A stretch of DNA of 19,332 nucleotides from CAIOZW01 sp049317725 (GTDB lineage Bacteria > Acidobacteriota > Blastocatellia > RBC074), in the NCBI GenBank assembly GCA_049317725.1, contig JBMOHS010000068.1, positions 1 to 19,332 of the forward strand. The letters run 5' to 3'. The position numbers and the translations under genes are program-made. The stretch's first letter is position 1. Each line of letters starts with the position of its first letter. Below the pieces are notes generated by a model, which saw nothing but the letters and a program-made list of their open reading frames with translations, was not told the DNA's origin and ran no database searches. Positions 1 to 7,213 of the stretch are shown in pieces.

Positions 1-19
1 TGCCCTGGGCTGGTATGCG

Positions 20-36
20 TTGCCCCTTCGGGGCAA
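20..36 (-). terminator. Short GC hairpin downstream of the STAS gene, weak terminator candidate
   Basis: TTGCCCC and GGGGCAA form a perfect 7-bp stem around a 3-base loop, about 90 bases past the stop of the minus-strand STAS gene. No T run follows on the minus strand, so intrinsic termination is doubtful. It may simply be a 3' end stabiliser. Nothing else is recognised in bases 1-123. Confidence 0.3.
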
Positions 37-123
37 ACTGATCTCACCAGCCTGATTCAGGGATGCTGAGAATTTAATCCTGTCTCATCTGGCGCTCCGG
101 GAAATTCTGATGAGAAATGCGGG

Positions 124-549
124 TTAGTCGTCCTCTCCCTCCGCCTCTGGGGAGGTCGAAGTGGTCGAATCAGGGAGAGGTTTCTTGCGGGGCCTCCCCC
201 GCTTCTCCTTCCCAAAACTGGCGACGGCTTCGGCCTCGGTAGGGAAGCTGGCGATTAGATCGAGCAGTTGCGTAATGCGCAGCGCGCCGTAGACCCGGTC
301 GGTCGTCCCGACGAGCTTCAGTGTTCCGCCCCCCTCCCGGACCTGATTGAAGGCCCGAACAATCTCCCCAATCCCCATGCTATCGATCATGGGAACCTCT
401 GTCAGATTGAGCAGGATCTTGGTCGATCCGGCGGTGAGCACCTTGTTGACCAGCATCTGAAGCTGATGCCCCCCCTGCCCCTTGATGAATTTCCCCTTTA
501 AATCGAGGACCGCGACCGTCCCGTTGTAATGAATGCCGATGGTAATCAT
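124..549 (-). CDS. STAS-domain protein (anti-sigma factor antagonist-like) with AT-hook-like tail
   Basis: This 141-residue protein carries a SpoIIAA/RsbV-type STAS fold over residues 3-110. The D56-S57-M58-G59 motif sits where family members have the serine phosphorylated by a partner anti-sigma kinase, and a glycine-rich strand follows (GGGTLKLVG). In the family the unphosphorylated form sequesters the anti-sigma factor and frees a sigma factor. No kinase or phosphatase partner lies nearby. Residues 115-123 (KRGRPRKKP) look like an AT-hook, and an acidic, Ser/Thr-rich end follows. The ATG at 549 fits the family, with a GGGGA stretch about 10 bases upstream. The frame stays open for 29 more codons to a TTG at 636, but that extension is T-rich leader sequence translating to hydrophobic residues and is unlikely to be made. 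The STAS identity is firm; the regulatory target is unknown. Confidence 0.88.
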   Translation of the reverse strand: MITIGIHYNGTVAVLDLKGKFIKGQGGHQLQMLVNKVLTAGSTKILLNLTEVPMIDSMGIGEIVRAFNQVREGGGTLKLVGTTDRVYGALRITQLLDLIASFPTEAEAVASFGKEKRGRPRKKPLPDSTTSTSPEAEGEDD

Positions 550-677
550 AGTGAAAAGTCCCCGTGTCGACAGGCCTCCGTCGGCGCCCGTGAGCGCAGA
601 GAGAGTTGCGACTGTAGCGAAGGCCAATCGAGCCAATGGAAGAATGAAAAAAAGTAGAATGAAAAAGCAAAGTCCCT

Positions 678-683
678 ATATTA
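678..683 (-). promoter_or_regulatory. Possible -10 element for the STAS gene
   Basis: TAATAT on the minus strand lies in the most AT-rich stretch of the gap, about 130 bases upstream of the STAS start. Only a poor TTTTCC is found 17 bases further upstream as a -35, so this is a weak call. Confidence 0.25.
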
Positions 684-826
684 CATGGAAGGACGGGAGA
701 GGAAAAGAGGGGCCAAGCGTTGGGAAGCGACAAATCCAAAGACGATGCAGCTCGCCCTCTGTAGAGATGTCCAACGATCGATCTGGGGAGGAGGCAGGCG
801 GGCAATGCCAGTACTGAGATAGAATT

Positions 827-857
827 GGCGTAGCCCCCAAGGGGCGACGCCCTTTTA
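827..857 (+). terminator. Terminator-like hairpin in the Hsp70 leader
   Basis: GGCGT-A-GCCCC pairs with GGGGC-G-ACGCC around a CAA loop: ten pairs with one A/G mismatch. TTTTA follows at 853-857, which is the shape of an intrinsic terminator on the plus strand. No plus-strand gene lies upstream to terminate, while a TAGAAT -10-like hexamer sits at 820-825. It may therefore be a leader attenuator for the Hsp70 gene 122 bases downstream, or a terminator for unseen antisense or read-through RNA. Confidence 0.45.
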
Positions 858-978
858 TTGCTTTCATCCCAAGGCGTCCATTCCAATTGTGTCCTGGGCG
901 CGCGAGCAGGGAGTGCGGGGGGATCTAGCCTTTCACGTTGGAGCCGGTCAGAGAAAGACCAGAGGAGAAGACGGCATC

Positions 979-2535
979 ATGATTCGATTAGGGATCGATT
1001 TTGGGACAACGCGGACAGTGGTAGCCACGGTGGATCGGGGCAACTATCCAGTGATCAGCTTTCAGCCGGGAAGAGAGTCGGGCGGTGCGGAGGGGGACCA
1101 GATCTTGAACTGGTATCCATCGATCGTCGCGGCGAAGGGGGAGGAGGTCGTCTACGGCCTTGACGCCCTGGCGAGACAGCGCGAGGAGGGCTGGACGGCC
1201 CTTCGTTCCTTTAAACGATTGCTTGGGGAGTTGGGGCCTGGCGAGAAGATTCGGCTCGGGACGTGTGAACGTTCGGCGATCGAATTGTTGAGCGGGTTTC
1301 TTGGCCAGCTGCGACAGGATCTATTGAGTCGCTCCAACCTGCGGATCAAGCCACGGGAGAAGATGGCGACCATGATCTCGGTCCCGGCGAACGCCAACAG
1401 CAACCAGCGATTTTTGACGCTCGACGCCTTCCGACGGGCAGGATTTGAGGTCAAAGGGATGATCAACGAGCCGACCGCGGCGGGGATCGAGTACGCACAC
1501 CTGCTGACCCAGAGCGGGGGGAGCACGACGCGAGAGAACTTGGTCGTCTATGACTTGGGGGGAGGGACCTTCGATTCATCGGTGATCAGTCTGGTCGAGC
1601 GGAGCCACGAGGTGCTGAGCAGCGAGGGGATCGCCAAACTGGGAGGAGACAACTTCGACATCATCCTGCTCGATCTTGCGCTCGCCGAGGCGGGCATCGA
1701 GAGGGTTAAGGACGACGAGCTGATGCCGCTGCTCGACGAGTGCCGACACAAGAAAGAGTCGCTCCACGCCAACTCCCGTCGGATCACGATCGACCTTGGA
1801 ACGGGAATCGCGGGTGCAGGGGAAGTCACCCTCGCCGTGCAGCAGTTCTACGACGCCTGTCGTCCGCTGATCGAGAGTACGATTGAGGCGATGGAGACGG
1901 TCTTGAGCAACTCTGCACGCGAAGTAGGTGTCGACCTCCACCAGACGGCGGCAGTCTACCTGGTCGGGGGATCGAGCGACCTTCCGCTGGTCTCGCGCTT
2001 GCTGCGCGAACGCTACGGGCGCAATGTGCGACGCTCGCCCTTTCCGTATGCGGCGACGGCAATCGGATTGGCGATCGCGGCGGACGCGAAGAGCGGCTAT
2101 CGGCTGCGCGAACGGTTCACCCGCCATTTTGGCGTCTGGCGAGAGTTCAATGATGGGCGGGCAATCAGCTTCGATCCGCTCTTCGAGAAAGAGACACGGC
2201 TCCCAGCCACCGACGAGGCACCGCTGGTGCGGACCCGACGGTATCAGCCAACCCACAATCTGGGCCATTTCCGGTACCTCGAATGCAGCCAGCTCGATGG
2301 GTACGGGCAGCCGAAGGGAGATCTCGCGCCGTGGGACGAGGTCCTCTTCCCCTATGACCCAACGTTGCAGAATCGGGAAGGGTTTCGCAGTGACGAGGTG
2401 AGGCGGCTTCCCCAGCCCGCCTCGACAGTCATCGAGGAGACCTACACCTGCGACGCCAATGGAACGATCGAAGTCGTGTTGACCGACTCGGCGACAGGCC
2501 ACCAGCGCGCCTACCAGTTGCGCGGGCGTGGCTAG
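979..2535 (+). CDS. Hsp70-family (DnaK-like) ATPase with short C-terminal region
   Basis: This 518-residue protein has a complete actin/Hsp70 nucleotide-binding domain. The phosphate-1 loop is GIDFGTTRT (5-13), the connect-type motif is NEPTAAGIEYA (163-173), phosphate-2 is DLGGGTFD (192-199), and the adenosine motif is VGGSSDLP (329-336). The remaining roughly 145 residues (FGVWREFNDG onward) do not resemble the DnaK peptide-binding beta domain and helical lid, so this is a divergent Hsp70 relative, not DnaK; full DnaK runs near 640 residues. It is likely cytosolic with ATP-driven chaperone-like activity, client unknown. The ATG at 979 is chosen because the ATPase motif begins at residue 4 and GGAG at 963-966 precedes it. 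The frame is open from an ATG at 889, but those 30 residues match nothing. It converges on mutY with a 14-base gap and has no co-directional neighbour. Confidence 0.9.
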   Translation: MIRLGIDFGTTRTVVATVDRGNYPVISFQPGRESGGAEGDQILNWYPSIVAAKGEEVVYGLDALARQREEGWTALRSFKRLLGELGPGEKIRLGTCERSAIELLSGFLGQLRQDLLSRSNLRIKPREKMATMISVPANANSNQRFLTLDAFRRAGFEVKGMINEPTAAGIEYAHLLTQSGGSTTRENLVVYDLGGGTFDSSVISLVERSHEVLSSEGIAKLGGDNFDIILLDLALAEAGIERVKDDELMPLLDECRHKKESLHANSRRITIDLGTGIAGAGEVTLAVQQFYDACRPLIESTIEAMETVLSNSAREVGVDLHQTAAVYLVGGSSDLPLVSRLLRERYGRNVRRSPFPYAATAIGLAIAADAKSGYRLRERFTRHFGVWREFNDGRAISFDPLFEKETRLPATDEAPLVRTRRYQPTHNLGHFRYLECSQLDGYGQPKGDLAPWDEVLFPYDPTLQNREGFRSDEVRRLPQPASTVIEETYTCDANGTIEVVLTDSATGHQRAYQLRGRG

Positions 2536-2549
2536 AGCTCGCCTTCGAT

Positions 2550-3728
2550 TCACGGTTCTTCAAAGAGGCGCGGCTGCCAGACGGTCAGTTGCTCGATGAT
2601 CTGGCGGTCGGCCTTGCCCATGCTGTAGTCAGCAAGCCGGTCCGGAGAGACCCAGACAAGGGATGGCCACGCCGGACTGGGGGGCGAAGGGAGGACGATC
2701 GGCTCGGGGAGCCGGCAAGCGAAGGCCCGCAGGTGGACTCGAAAATGGGTGAGATCCTGGGTCGCGCTCGCCATCTCGCGCTCGACGAGGAGAGGGCCCC
2801 CGAGGAAGGCGAGAGAGCGAACCAGGGTGGCGGCATTGGTCTCTTCTGGATCACCAAGCCCTCCTGGGAGGGCCCAGAGGCCTCCCCAAAGCCCCTTGAG
2901 TGGGCGCTGGCCAAGGAGGAGGCGGCCCGCTGGATCACGGAGGACGGCGGCCGCCGCGTGCAGGACTGGCCGCGCCCGTTTGGCGCGACGAACGGGCCGC
3001 AGATGGACGGTCCCCCGCTGTCGAGCAAGGCAGCAGGAGGCGAGCGGGCAGTCGCGACAGTCGGGCTTTCGCGGTCTACAGATCGTCCGCCCGAGATCCA
3101 TCATCGCCTGATTGAAGTCCCCAGGACGGTCAACGGCGAGGAGCGACTGGGCCAGCGTGCGGATCCGGTCAAGAACTGCTGGGCGGTCGATCTCCTCTGG
3201 CAGATCAAAGAGACGCGAGAGGATCCGGGCGACATTCCCGTCGACGACTGCCGCGGGTTGGCCGAAGGCGATGCTGGCGATCGCCGCGGCGGTGTAGGGC
3301 CCGATCCCCGGCAGCGTGCTCAGGGCTTCGGCAGTCCGTGGAAAAGCACCGGCGTGGCGCTCGACCACTTGCCCAGCAAGGCGATGCAGATGACGGGCAC
3401 GGGAGTAGTAGCCCAGCCCTTCCCAGCACTGCAAGACCTCTCCGAGCGAAGCGGTGGCCAACGCTTCGAGCGTCGGGAAGCGATCGAGAAAGCGGTGGTA
3501 GTAGCCAACCACCGTTGCGACCCGGGTCTGTTGCAGCATGACCTCCGAGATCCAGATGCGGTAGGGATCATCGCAGCCCCGCCAAGGATAAACGGCGGAA
3601 CGAGCGTCATACCAGGCAAGCAGGGCCCGGCACAGTGCGATCCGCTCCTCGGGTGGCAGGGGCTCGGGTTGGGGGACGGGAACTCGGTCGGGGCTCATCG
3701 CGTCAGGATCGGAAAGGCAGGGAACCAC
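2550..3728 (-). CDS. mutY: A/G-specific adenine DNA glycosylase MutY
   Basis: MutY removes adenine mispaired with 8-oxoguanine in base-excision repair. This 392-residue protein shows the family in order. The HhH-GPD glycosylase core has SEVMLQQTRV with catalytic E62, hairpin LPGIGPYTA (139-147), and catalytic D163 in VVDGNVAR. The [4Fe-4S] loop has C217-x6-C224-x2-C227-x5-C233, the canonical MutY spacing. A NUDIX-like C-terminal domain (from about 255, with ALPGG near 290) reads 8-oxoG. Length is normal for MutY. It is the last gene of a Lon-UspA-MutY operon, its start lying 6 bases after the UspA stop. The start is uncertain: GTG at 3728, with GAG about 9 bases upstream, or ATG at 3698, which lacks a ribosome site. 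The first 25 residues are Pro-rich and outside the domain, so both are possible. Confidence 0.95.
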   Translation of the reverse strand: MVPCLSDPDAMSPDRVPVPQPEPLPPEERIALCRALLAWYDARSAVYPWRGCDDPYRIWISEVMLQQTRVATVVGYYHRFLDRFPTLEALATASLGEVLQCWEGLGYYSRARHLHRLAGQVVERHAGAFPRTAEALSTLPGIGPYTAAAIASIAFGQPAAVVDGNVARILSRLFDLPEEIDRPAVLDRIRTLAQSLLAVDRPGDFNQAMMDLGRTICRPRKPDCRDCPLASCCLARQRGTVHLRPVRRAKRARPVLHAAAAVLRDPAGRLLLGQRPLKGLWGGLWALPGGLGDPEETNAATLVRSLAFLGGPLLVEREMASATQDLTHFRVHLRAFACRLPEPIVLPSPPSPAWPSLVWVSPDRLADYSMGKADRQIIEQLTVWQPRLFEEP

Positions 3729-3734
3729 GCCCTG

Positions 3735-4406
3735 CTACTCGACCAGCAGAATGGGGTGACTGCCGTGGCGGCGTAGCAGCTCTTCAAGCAGGCTGCGCCG
3801 CAGCGAGCCGCTCTGTCCGCTGAGGAGCAGAATGCCTCCGGAGCCGGGCGGAAGACGCCGGGGCAACGCAGGTGAAGAGGGCGGCCTCCGCGACGGAAAC
3901 TGGACGGGAGAGGCCGTCGCACGAGGCAGCCGGATCGGCGGGACGAGCAGGAAGTCGAGGGCCTCGTGGAGTTGCGCGACGAGCGGAGTCGCCCCCCAGA
4001 GGGCGAGGTGCTCCGCCTCGGCAGCTGCGGCGAGAATCTCCCGCTCGAGCCGACCGCGGACAACGCGAAAATGGCAGACAACCTGCTCATGCGCCGCCAG
4101 CTCGGTCAACCGATCCCGGAGCAAACGGGCCTGCGCGCGCCACTCGCGTTCGAGGCGCGCCACTGAGAGCGGCTCGGCCAGAGTCGTCTGTCGGCTGACG
4201 TGGGCGACATCGGACTGGGCCGCGAGTCGGTGCAGCGTCTCATCCTCGATCAACATTCCTTCGAGTTCGGCACCGAGCTCCACCGCAAGGTGGACCGCCG
4301 CCTGCAGCAAGACCCGATTCTGCGTCGCCGAGTCGAGGACCAGGCAGAGTCGCCGCGATGGTTGCACCTCAATCAATCCTTCCAGCCGCTCTTCCCCTCT
4401 CCCCAT
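3735..4406 (-). CDS. UspA-like (universal stress protein superfamily) protein
   Basis: This 223-residue protein has an N-terminal alpha/beta Rossmann-like start: beta strand RLCLVLDS, helix LLQAAVHLAVELGAELEG, strand MLIEDETL. Later comes FRVVRGRLEREILAAAAEAEHLALWG, arranged as in UspA-type ATP-binding domains. The closing G-x2-G-x9-G-[ST] nucleotide signature of classical UspA is not evident. After residue 175 the sequence becomes Pro/Arg/Ser-rich (SRRPPSSPALPRRLPPGSGG) and ends with a short hydrophobic strand. The ATG at 4406 is chosen because a purine-rich AAGGGAAGGGGG lies just upstream; a GTG at 4433 would bring it to 5 bases from the lon stop. It sits between the LonB-type protease and MutY with tiny gaps, so a single transcript is very likely. 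Function beyond stress association is unknown. Confidence 0.75.
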   Translation of the reverse strand: MGRGEERLEGLIEVQPSRRLCLVLDSATQNRVLLQAAVHLAVELGAELEGMLIEDETLHRLAAQSDVAHVSRQTTLAEPLSVARLEREWRAQARLLRDRLTELAAHEQVVCHFRVVRGRLEREILAAAAEAEHLALWGATPLVAQLHEALDFLLVPPIRLPRATASPVQFPSRRPPSSPALPRRLPPGSGGILLLSGQSGSLRRSLLEELLRRHGSHPILLVE

Positions 4407-4438
4407 CGCCCCCCCCTTCCCTTTCACAACCACGGCAA

Positions 4439-6937
4439 CTACTTCTCACCATCCGGCTTGGTCGATTGGCCGAACGAGATCCGCTTCTGCGCCAGTTCGA
4501 TCAAGCGAACCTCGACCCGCTGGTTGACGCTGCCGATCGGGAACTTGCCTTCGGCATCACGCTCGCCGGCCGGCATTCCCGTCAAGAGTTCGAGCCCTTC
4601 GTCGATCGTGGCCACGGCGTGAATCGCGAACTGCCCCTCGCGGACGGCGTCGACGATATCGGGTCGCAGCATGAGGTGGCGTACATTGGAGCGGGGAATC
4701 ATGACCCCCTGCTCTCCCGTCAGGCCGCGCGCACGGCAGAGATCGAAGAACCCCTCGATCTTCTCGTTGACGCCGCCGATGGCCTGGACCTCCCCGTGCT
4801 GATTGACCGAGCCGGTGACCGCCAGTGACTGGCGCAGCGGGACCTCGGCCAATGCCGAGAGGAGCACGTAGAGTTCGGCGGAGGAGGCACTATCTCCCTC
4901 AACCCCGCCATAGGACTGCTCAAAGACGAGGCTGGCGGAGAGGGAGAGTGGATAGTCGGTGGCGTAGCGGGACCCAAGAAACCCGGCGAGGATCATGACC
5001 CCCTTCGAGTGGATGGGTCCGCCGAGGGCGACTTCGCGTTCGATGTCGATGACCTCGCCGCGCCCAAGCCGGACCCGCGCGGTGATGCGCGTCGGGTGGC
5101 CAAACGAAAACTGGTTGAGCTGGATGACCGACAGACCATTGATCTGGCCAACGCGCCGTCCCTCGGTGTCGATGAGGATCGTCCCCTGTTCGACCGCTTC
5201 GAGGTGGCGCGTGCGCATCCGATCAGCACGCCGCGTCTGGGCGGCAAGCGCCTGCTCGACGTGGGCGACACTGACCGCCGTCTGCCCCTGTTTGCCGGCA
5301 CAATAGTCCGCTTCCCGGAGCAGGTCGGCGAGGGTCGTCGTGTGCATCGAGAGCCGGTCGGCATCCCCCGCCAAGCGCGAACTCTGCTCGATGATGCGGG
5401 CCACCGCCTCACGATCGAAGGGGAGAAGCCCCTCCTTCCGCCCGATCGTCCCGATCAGGCGCGCATAGAGGAGATGGCTCTCCGCGGTGCGGGGCATCTC
5501 TTCTTCAAAGTCGACCGCGACCTTGAAGAGTTCGTGGAAGTCTGGATCGTACTGGCTCAGCAGATAGTAGAGGAGTCGCTCTCCGAGGAGGACCACCTTG
5601 ACCTGGAGGGGGATCGGCTCCGGCTCGAGTGAGACCGCGCTCATCAGCCCGAGCATCTGCCCGAGCGACTCAACGCGGATCTCGGCGGATTGGAGGGCAC
5701 GCTTGAGTCCTTCCCACGCATAGGGCTGCTGGAGGACCTTATAGGCATCGAGCAGCAGGTAGCCGCCATTGGCCCGCTGGAGCGCACCGGGCCGAATCAG
5801 ATTAAAGTCGGTGACCATCGCACCCAGATGCGAGAGGTATTCGACTTGGCCAAAAATGTTGGGGAAGGTCGGATGGTCCTCATAGACGACCGGGGCCCCT
5901 TCGCCCGCTTCGTGGCTGACGAGGAGGTTGACTTGGTAGCGCCGAAACTCGAAGGCGCCTTTCCCGGCGAGCGGTGAGGGCATCCCACCGCCCATCAACG
6001 CAGCAATCGTCGGCTCCTGCGGCTTGATGAAGTCATCGACGTTGTCGTTGACATCCTGTTGCATGGCGTCGAGGTAGGCGACCACCTCCGGCATCTCGTG
6101 GTAGCGGGTGCGGAGATCCTCAATTTGCCGTCCAACGGCGAAGGTGGTTACCTCCTGATTGAGCGCCTTGAGCTTCTCGTGCCCTTCCCGTCTCCATTGC
6201 GGACTCTGCCGGATGATGGCCTGGAGCTTCTCCTGCAATTCGGTGATGACGTGGGTGATCTGCTGTTGCTCTTCGCGCGGCAGCTTCTCGAACTGCTCCG
6301 GGGTGAGGACCTCATCATTCTGCACGGGGGCAAGGACGAAGCCGGTCGGCGTGTGGAGCAGGGCGACCCCGCGCTTCTGCGCCTCCTCTCCCAACGCGCG
6401 GAAGGCCGCCTCGTGGCGCTCTTCAATCTCCTCGTCGATCGCCTGCCGACGAGTCCGAAAACTCTCCGTCTCAAAGGCCGCCGGGATCGCCGTCCGTAGC
6501 TCGTCGATCAATTGTGCGATGTCCCGCTTGAGCACCGCCCCTTTCCCCGGGGGCAGCTCCAACCGGATCGGCTTGGTCGATTCGGCGAAGTTGTTGATGT
6601 AGCACCAGTCGTTGGGGGTCGGCTCTGCCGCAGCTTGCTGCGCAATGAACCGGTGGACGAGCGTGTGCTTGCCGGTCCCTGACGGCCCCAGCGCAAACAT
6701 GTTGTAGCCGTCGCGCCGAATCCCGATCCCGAAGAGCACCGCCTCCACCGCCCGCTCCTGACCAATCATCTCCTTCAATTCGTCAAGGTCGTGCGTCGTC
6801 ACAAAAGCGAACTGCGTCGGGTCACACCGATGATAGAGAGCTTCGATTGGCAAGAGTGTTGTCGGTTCCATGCACCTTACCCTAGCACTTTTGGCCCTTT
6901 TCGACCAGATCGGACGATGGGAGAAGGAAGAGATCAT
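4439..6937 (-). CDS. LonB-type ATP-dependent serine protease (AAA_32 / Lon_C family)
   Basis: This cytosolic protease has a fused AAA+ ATPase and a Ser-Lys proteolytic domain, in the bacterial group lacking the classical Lon N domain (AAA_32, LonB-type lid, Lon_C). Walker A is GPSGTGKHT (84-92, K90), and the middle carries a long charged helical insertion (about 150-300). NGGYLLLDAYKVL marks the Walker B region. The proteolytic domain has GDSASSAE with catalytic S683 and GGVNEKIEG with K726, 43 residues apart as in E. coli Lon (S679/K722). The ATG at 6937 has a strong AGGAGG 10 bases upstream. A second ATG at 6871 (protein of 810 residues) has AAGG close by and fits where relatives usually begin, so the first 22 basic residues may be absent. 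It heads the operon with the UspA-like gene and mutY. Role: likely removal of damaged proteins. Confidence 0.92.
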   Translation of the reverse strand: MISSFSHRPIWSKRAKSARVRCMEPTTLLPIEALYHRCDPTQFAFVTTHDLDELKEMIGQERAVEAVLFGIGIRRDGYNMFALGPSGTGKHTLVHRFIAQQAAAEPTPNDWCYINNFAESTKPIRLELPPGKGAVLKRDIAQLIDELRTAIPAAFETESFRTRRQAIDEEIEERHEAAFRALGEEAQKRGVALLHTPTGFVLAPVQNDEVLTPEQFEKLPREEQQQITHVITELQEKLQAIIRQSPQWRREGHEKLKALNQEVTTFAVGRQIEDLRTRYHEMPEVVAYLDAMQQDVNDNVDDFIKPQEPTIAALMGGGMPSPLAGKGAFEFRRYQVNLLVSHEAGEGAPVVYEDHPTFPNIFGQVEYLSHLGAMVTDFNLIRPGALQRANGGYLLLDAYKVLQQPYAWEGLKRALQSAEIRVESLGQMLGLMSAVSLEPEPIPLQVKVVLLGERLLYYLLSQYDPDFHELFKVAVDFEEEMPRTAESHLLYARLIGTIGRKEGLLPFDREAVARIIEQSSRLAGDADRLSMHTTTLADLLREADYCAGKQGQTAVSVAHVEQALAAQTRRADRMRTRHLEAVEQGTILIDTEGRRVGQINGLSVIQLNQFSFGHPTRITARVRLGRGEVIDIEREVALGGPIHSKGVMILAGFLGSRYATDYPLSLSASLVFEQSYGGVEGDSASSAELYVLLSALAEVPLRQSLAVTGSVNQHGEVQAIGGVNEKIEGFFDLCRARGLTGEQGVMIPRSNVRHLMLRPDIVDAVREGQFAIHAVATIDEGLELLTGMPAGERDAEGKFPIGSVNQRVEVRLIELAQKRISFGQSTKPDGEK

Positions 6938-6956
6938 TCCTCCCTAACCTCCTCCA
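6938..6956 (-). promoter_or_regulatory. Double Shine-Dalgarno before the upstream lon start
   Basis: On the minus strand, AGGAGG ends 10 bases before the ATG at 6937, and a second GGGAGG touches it. The second candidate start at 6871 has only AAGG three to four bases upstream. The ribosome site supports the long protein, whereas family alignment supports the short one. Confidence 0.5.
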
Positions 6957-7213
6957 TCCAGAGTGGGCATTTTTTCAACTCCTCCGACGTGACAGATTGC
7001 AGAGGAGGCTCCCCTGGCTCAACTTTCAACATTTTCATCAAATTGGGTGGGATGAATAATGGGCTGATCTGACAGTAGAGCAGGAGAGGTGGCCACGGAC
7101 CGCCTCTCCTGCTCTACTGTCTCGTTTGAGCAATGACTTCGACACCGCCTTCGCCGATTGCCAAACACGGCCTGAGCTCCTCTATCGGGTGCCCAGGAGG
7201 ATGGGGTTGACGG
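6957..7213. other. Intergenic gap between the lon start and the 3' end of the PepSY operon
   Basis: No gene is supported here. It must contain the lon promoter, read on the minus strand, but no pair of hexamers stands out: TTGAAA-like elements occur around 6975 and 7025 without a good -10. The main feature is the long inverted repeat at 7071-7121. Confidence 0.5.
7071..7121. repeat. Long inverted repeat (19-bp perfect arms)
   Basis: Bases 7071-7089 are the exact reverse complement of 7103-7121. Three more inner pairs, one of them G-T, extend the stem to 22 bp around a 7-base loop. It lies 92 bases past the stop of the minus-strand PepSY gene and upstream of lon. No T tract follows on either strand, so it is not a standard intrinsic terminator. 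It may act as a bidirectional transcript end or RNase III-type processing site, or be the remnant of a small palindromic element. No flanking duplication is visible. Confidence 0.85.

Larger units (their letters stand above)
550..978. other. 429-bp divergent intergenic region between the STAS and Hsp70 genes
   Basis: No convincing gene lies here; open frames on both strands lack family features and good ribosome sites. Reading the minus strand, it holds an AT-rich stretch with TAATAT (678-683) that could be the -10 element for the STAS gene, but no good -35 is seen. On the plus strand a TAGAAT hexamer (820-825) precedes a strong hairpin (827-851) and the Hsp70 start. No CIRCE element (TTAGCACTC-N9-GAGTGCTAA) is present. 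Confidence 0.6.

Noticed and set aside
549..636. 29-residue N-terminal extension of the STAS protein from a TTG
   Set aside because: The extension is outside the STAS fold and arises from T-rich leader sequence; the ATG at 549 fits the family.
1576..2553. 325-codon minus-strand open frame across the Hsp70 gene
   Set aside because: Antisense to diagnostic Hsp70 motifs; no coding evidence.
2589..3776. 395-codon open frame on the plus strand antisense to mutY
   Set aside because: It is a shadow of GC-rich mutY codons: no domains, and MutY motifs on the other strand are unambiguous.
7071..7121. Intact insertion sequence or transposon end
   Set aside because: The inverted repeat encloses only 13 bases, encodes no transposase and shows no target duplication.
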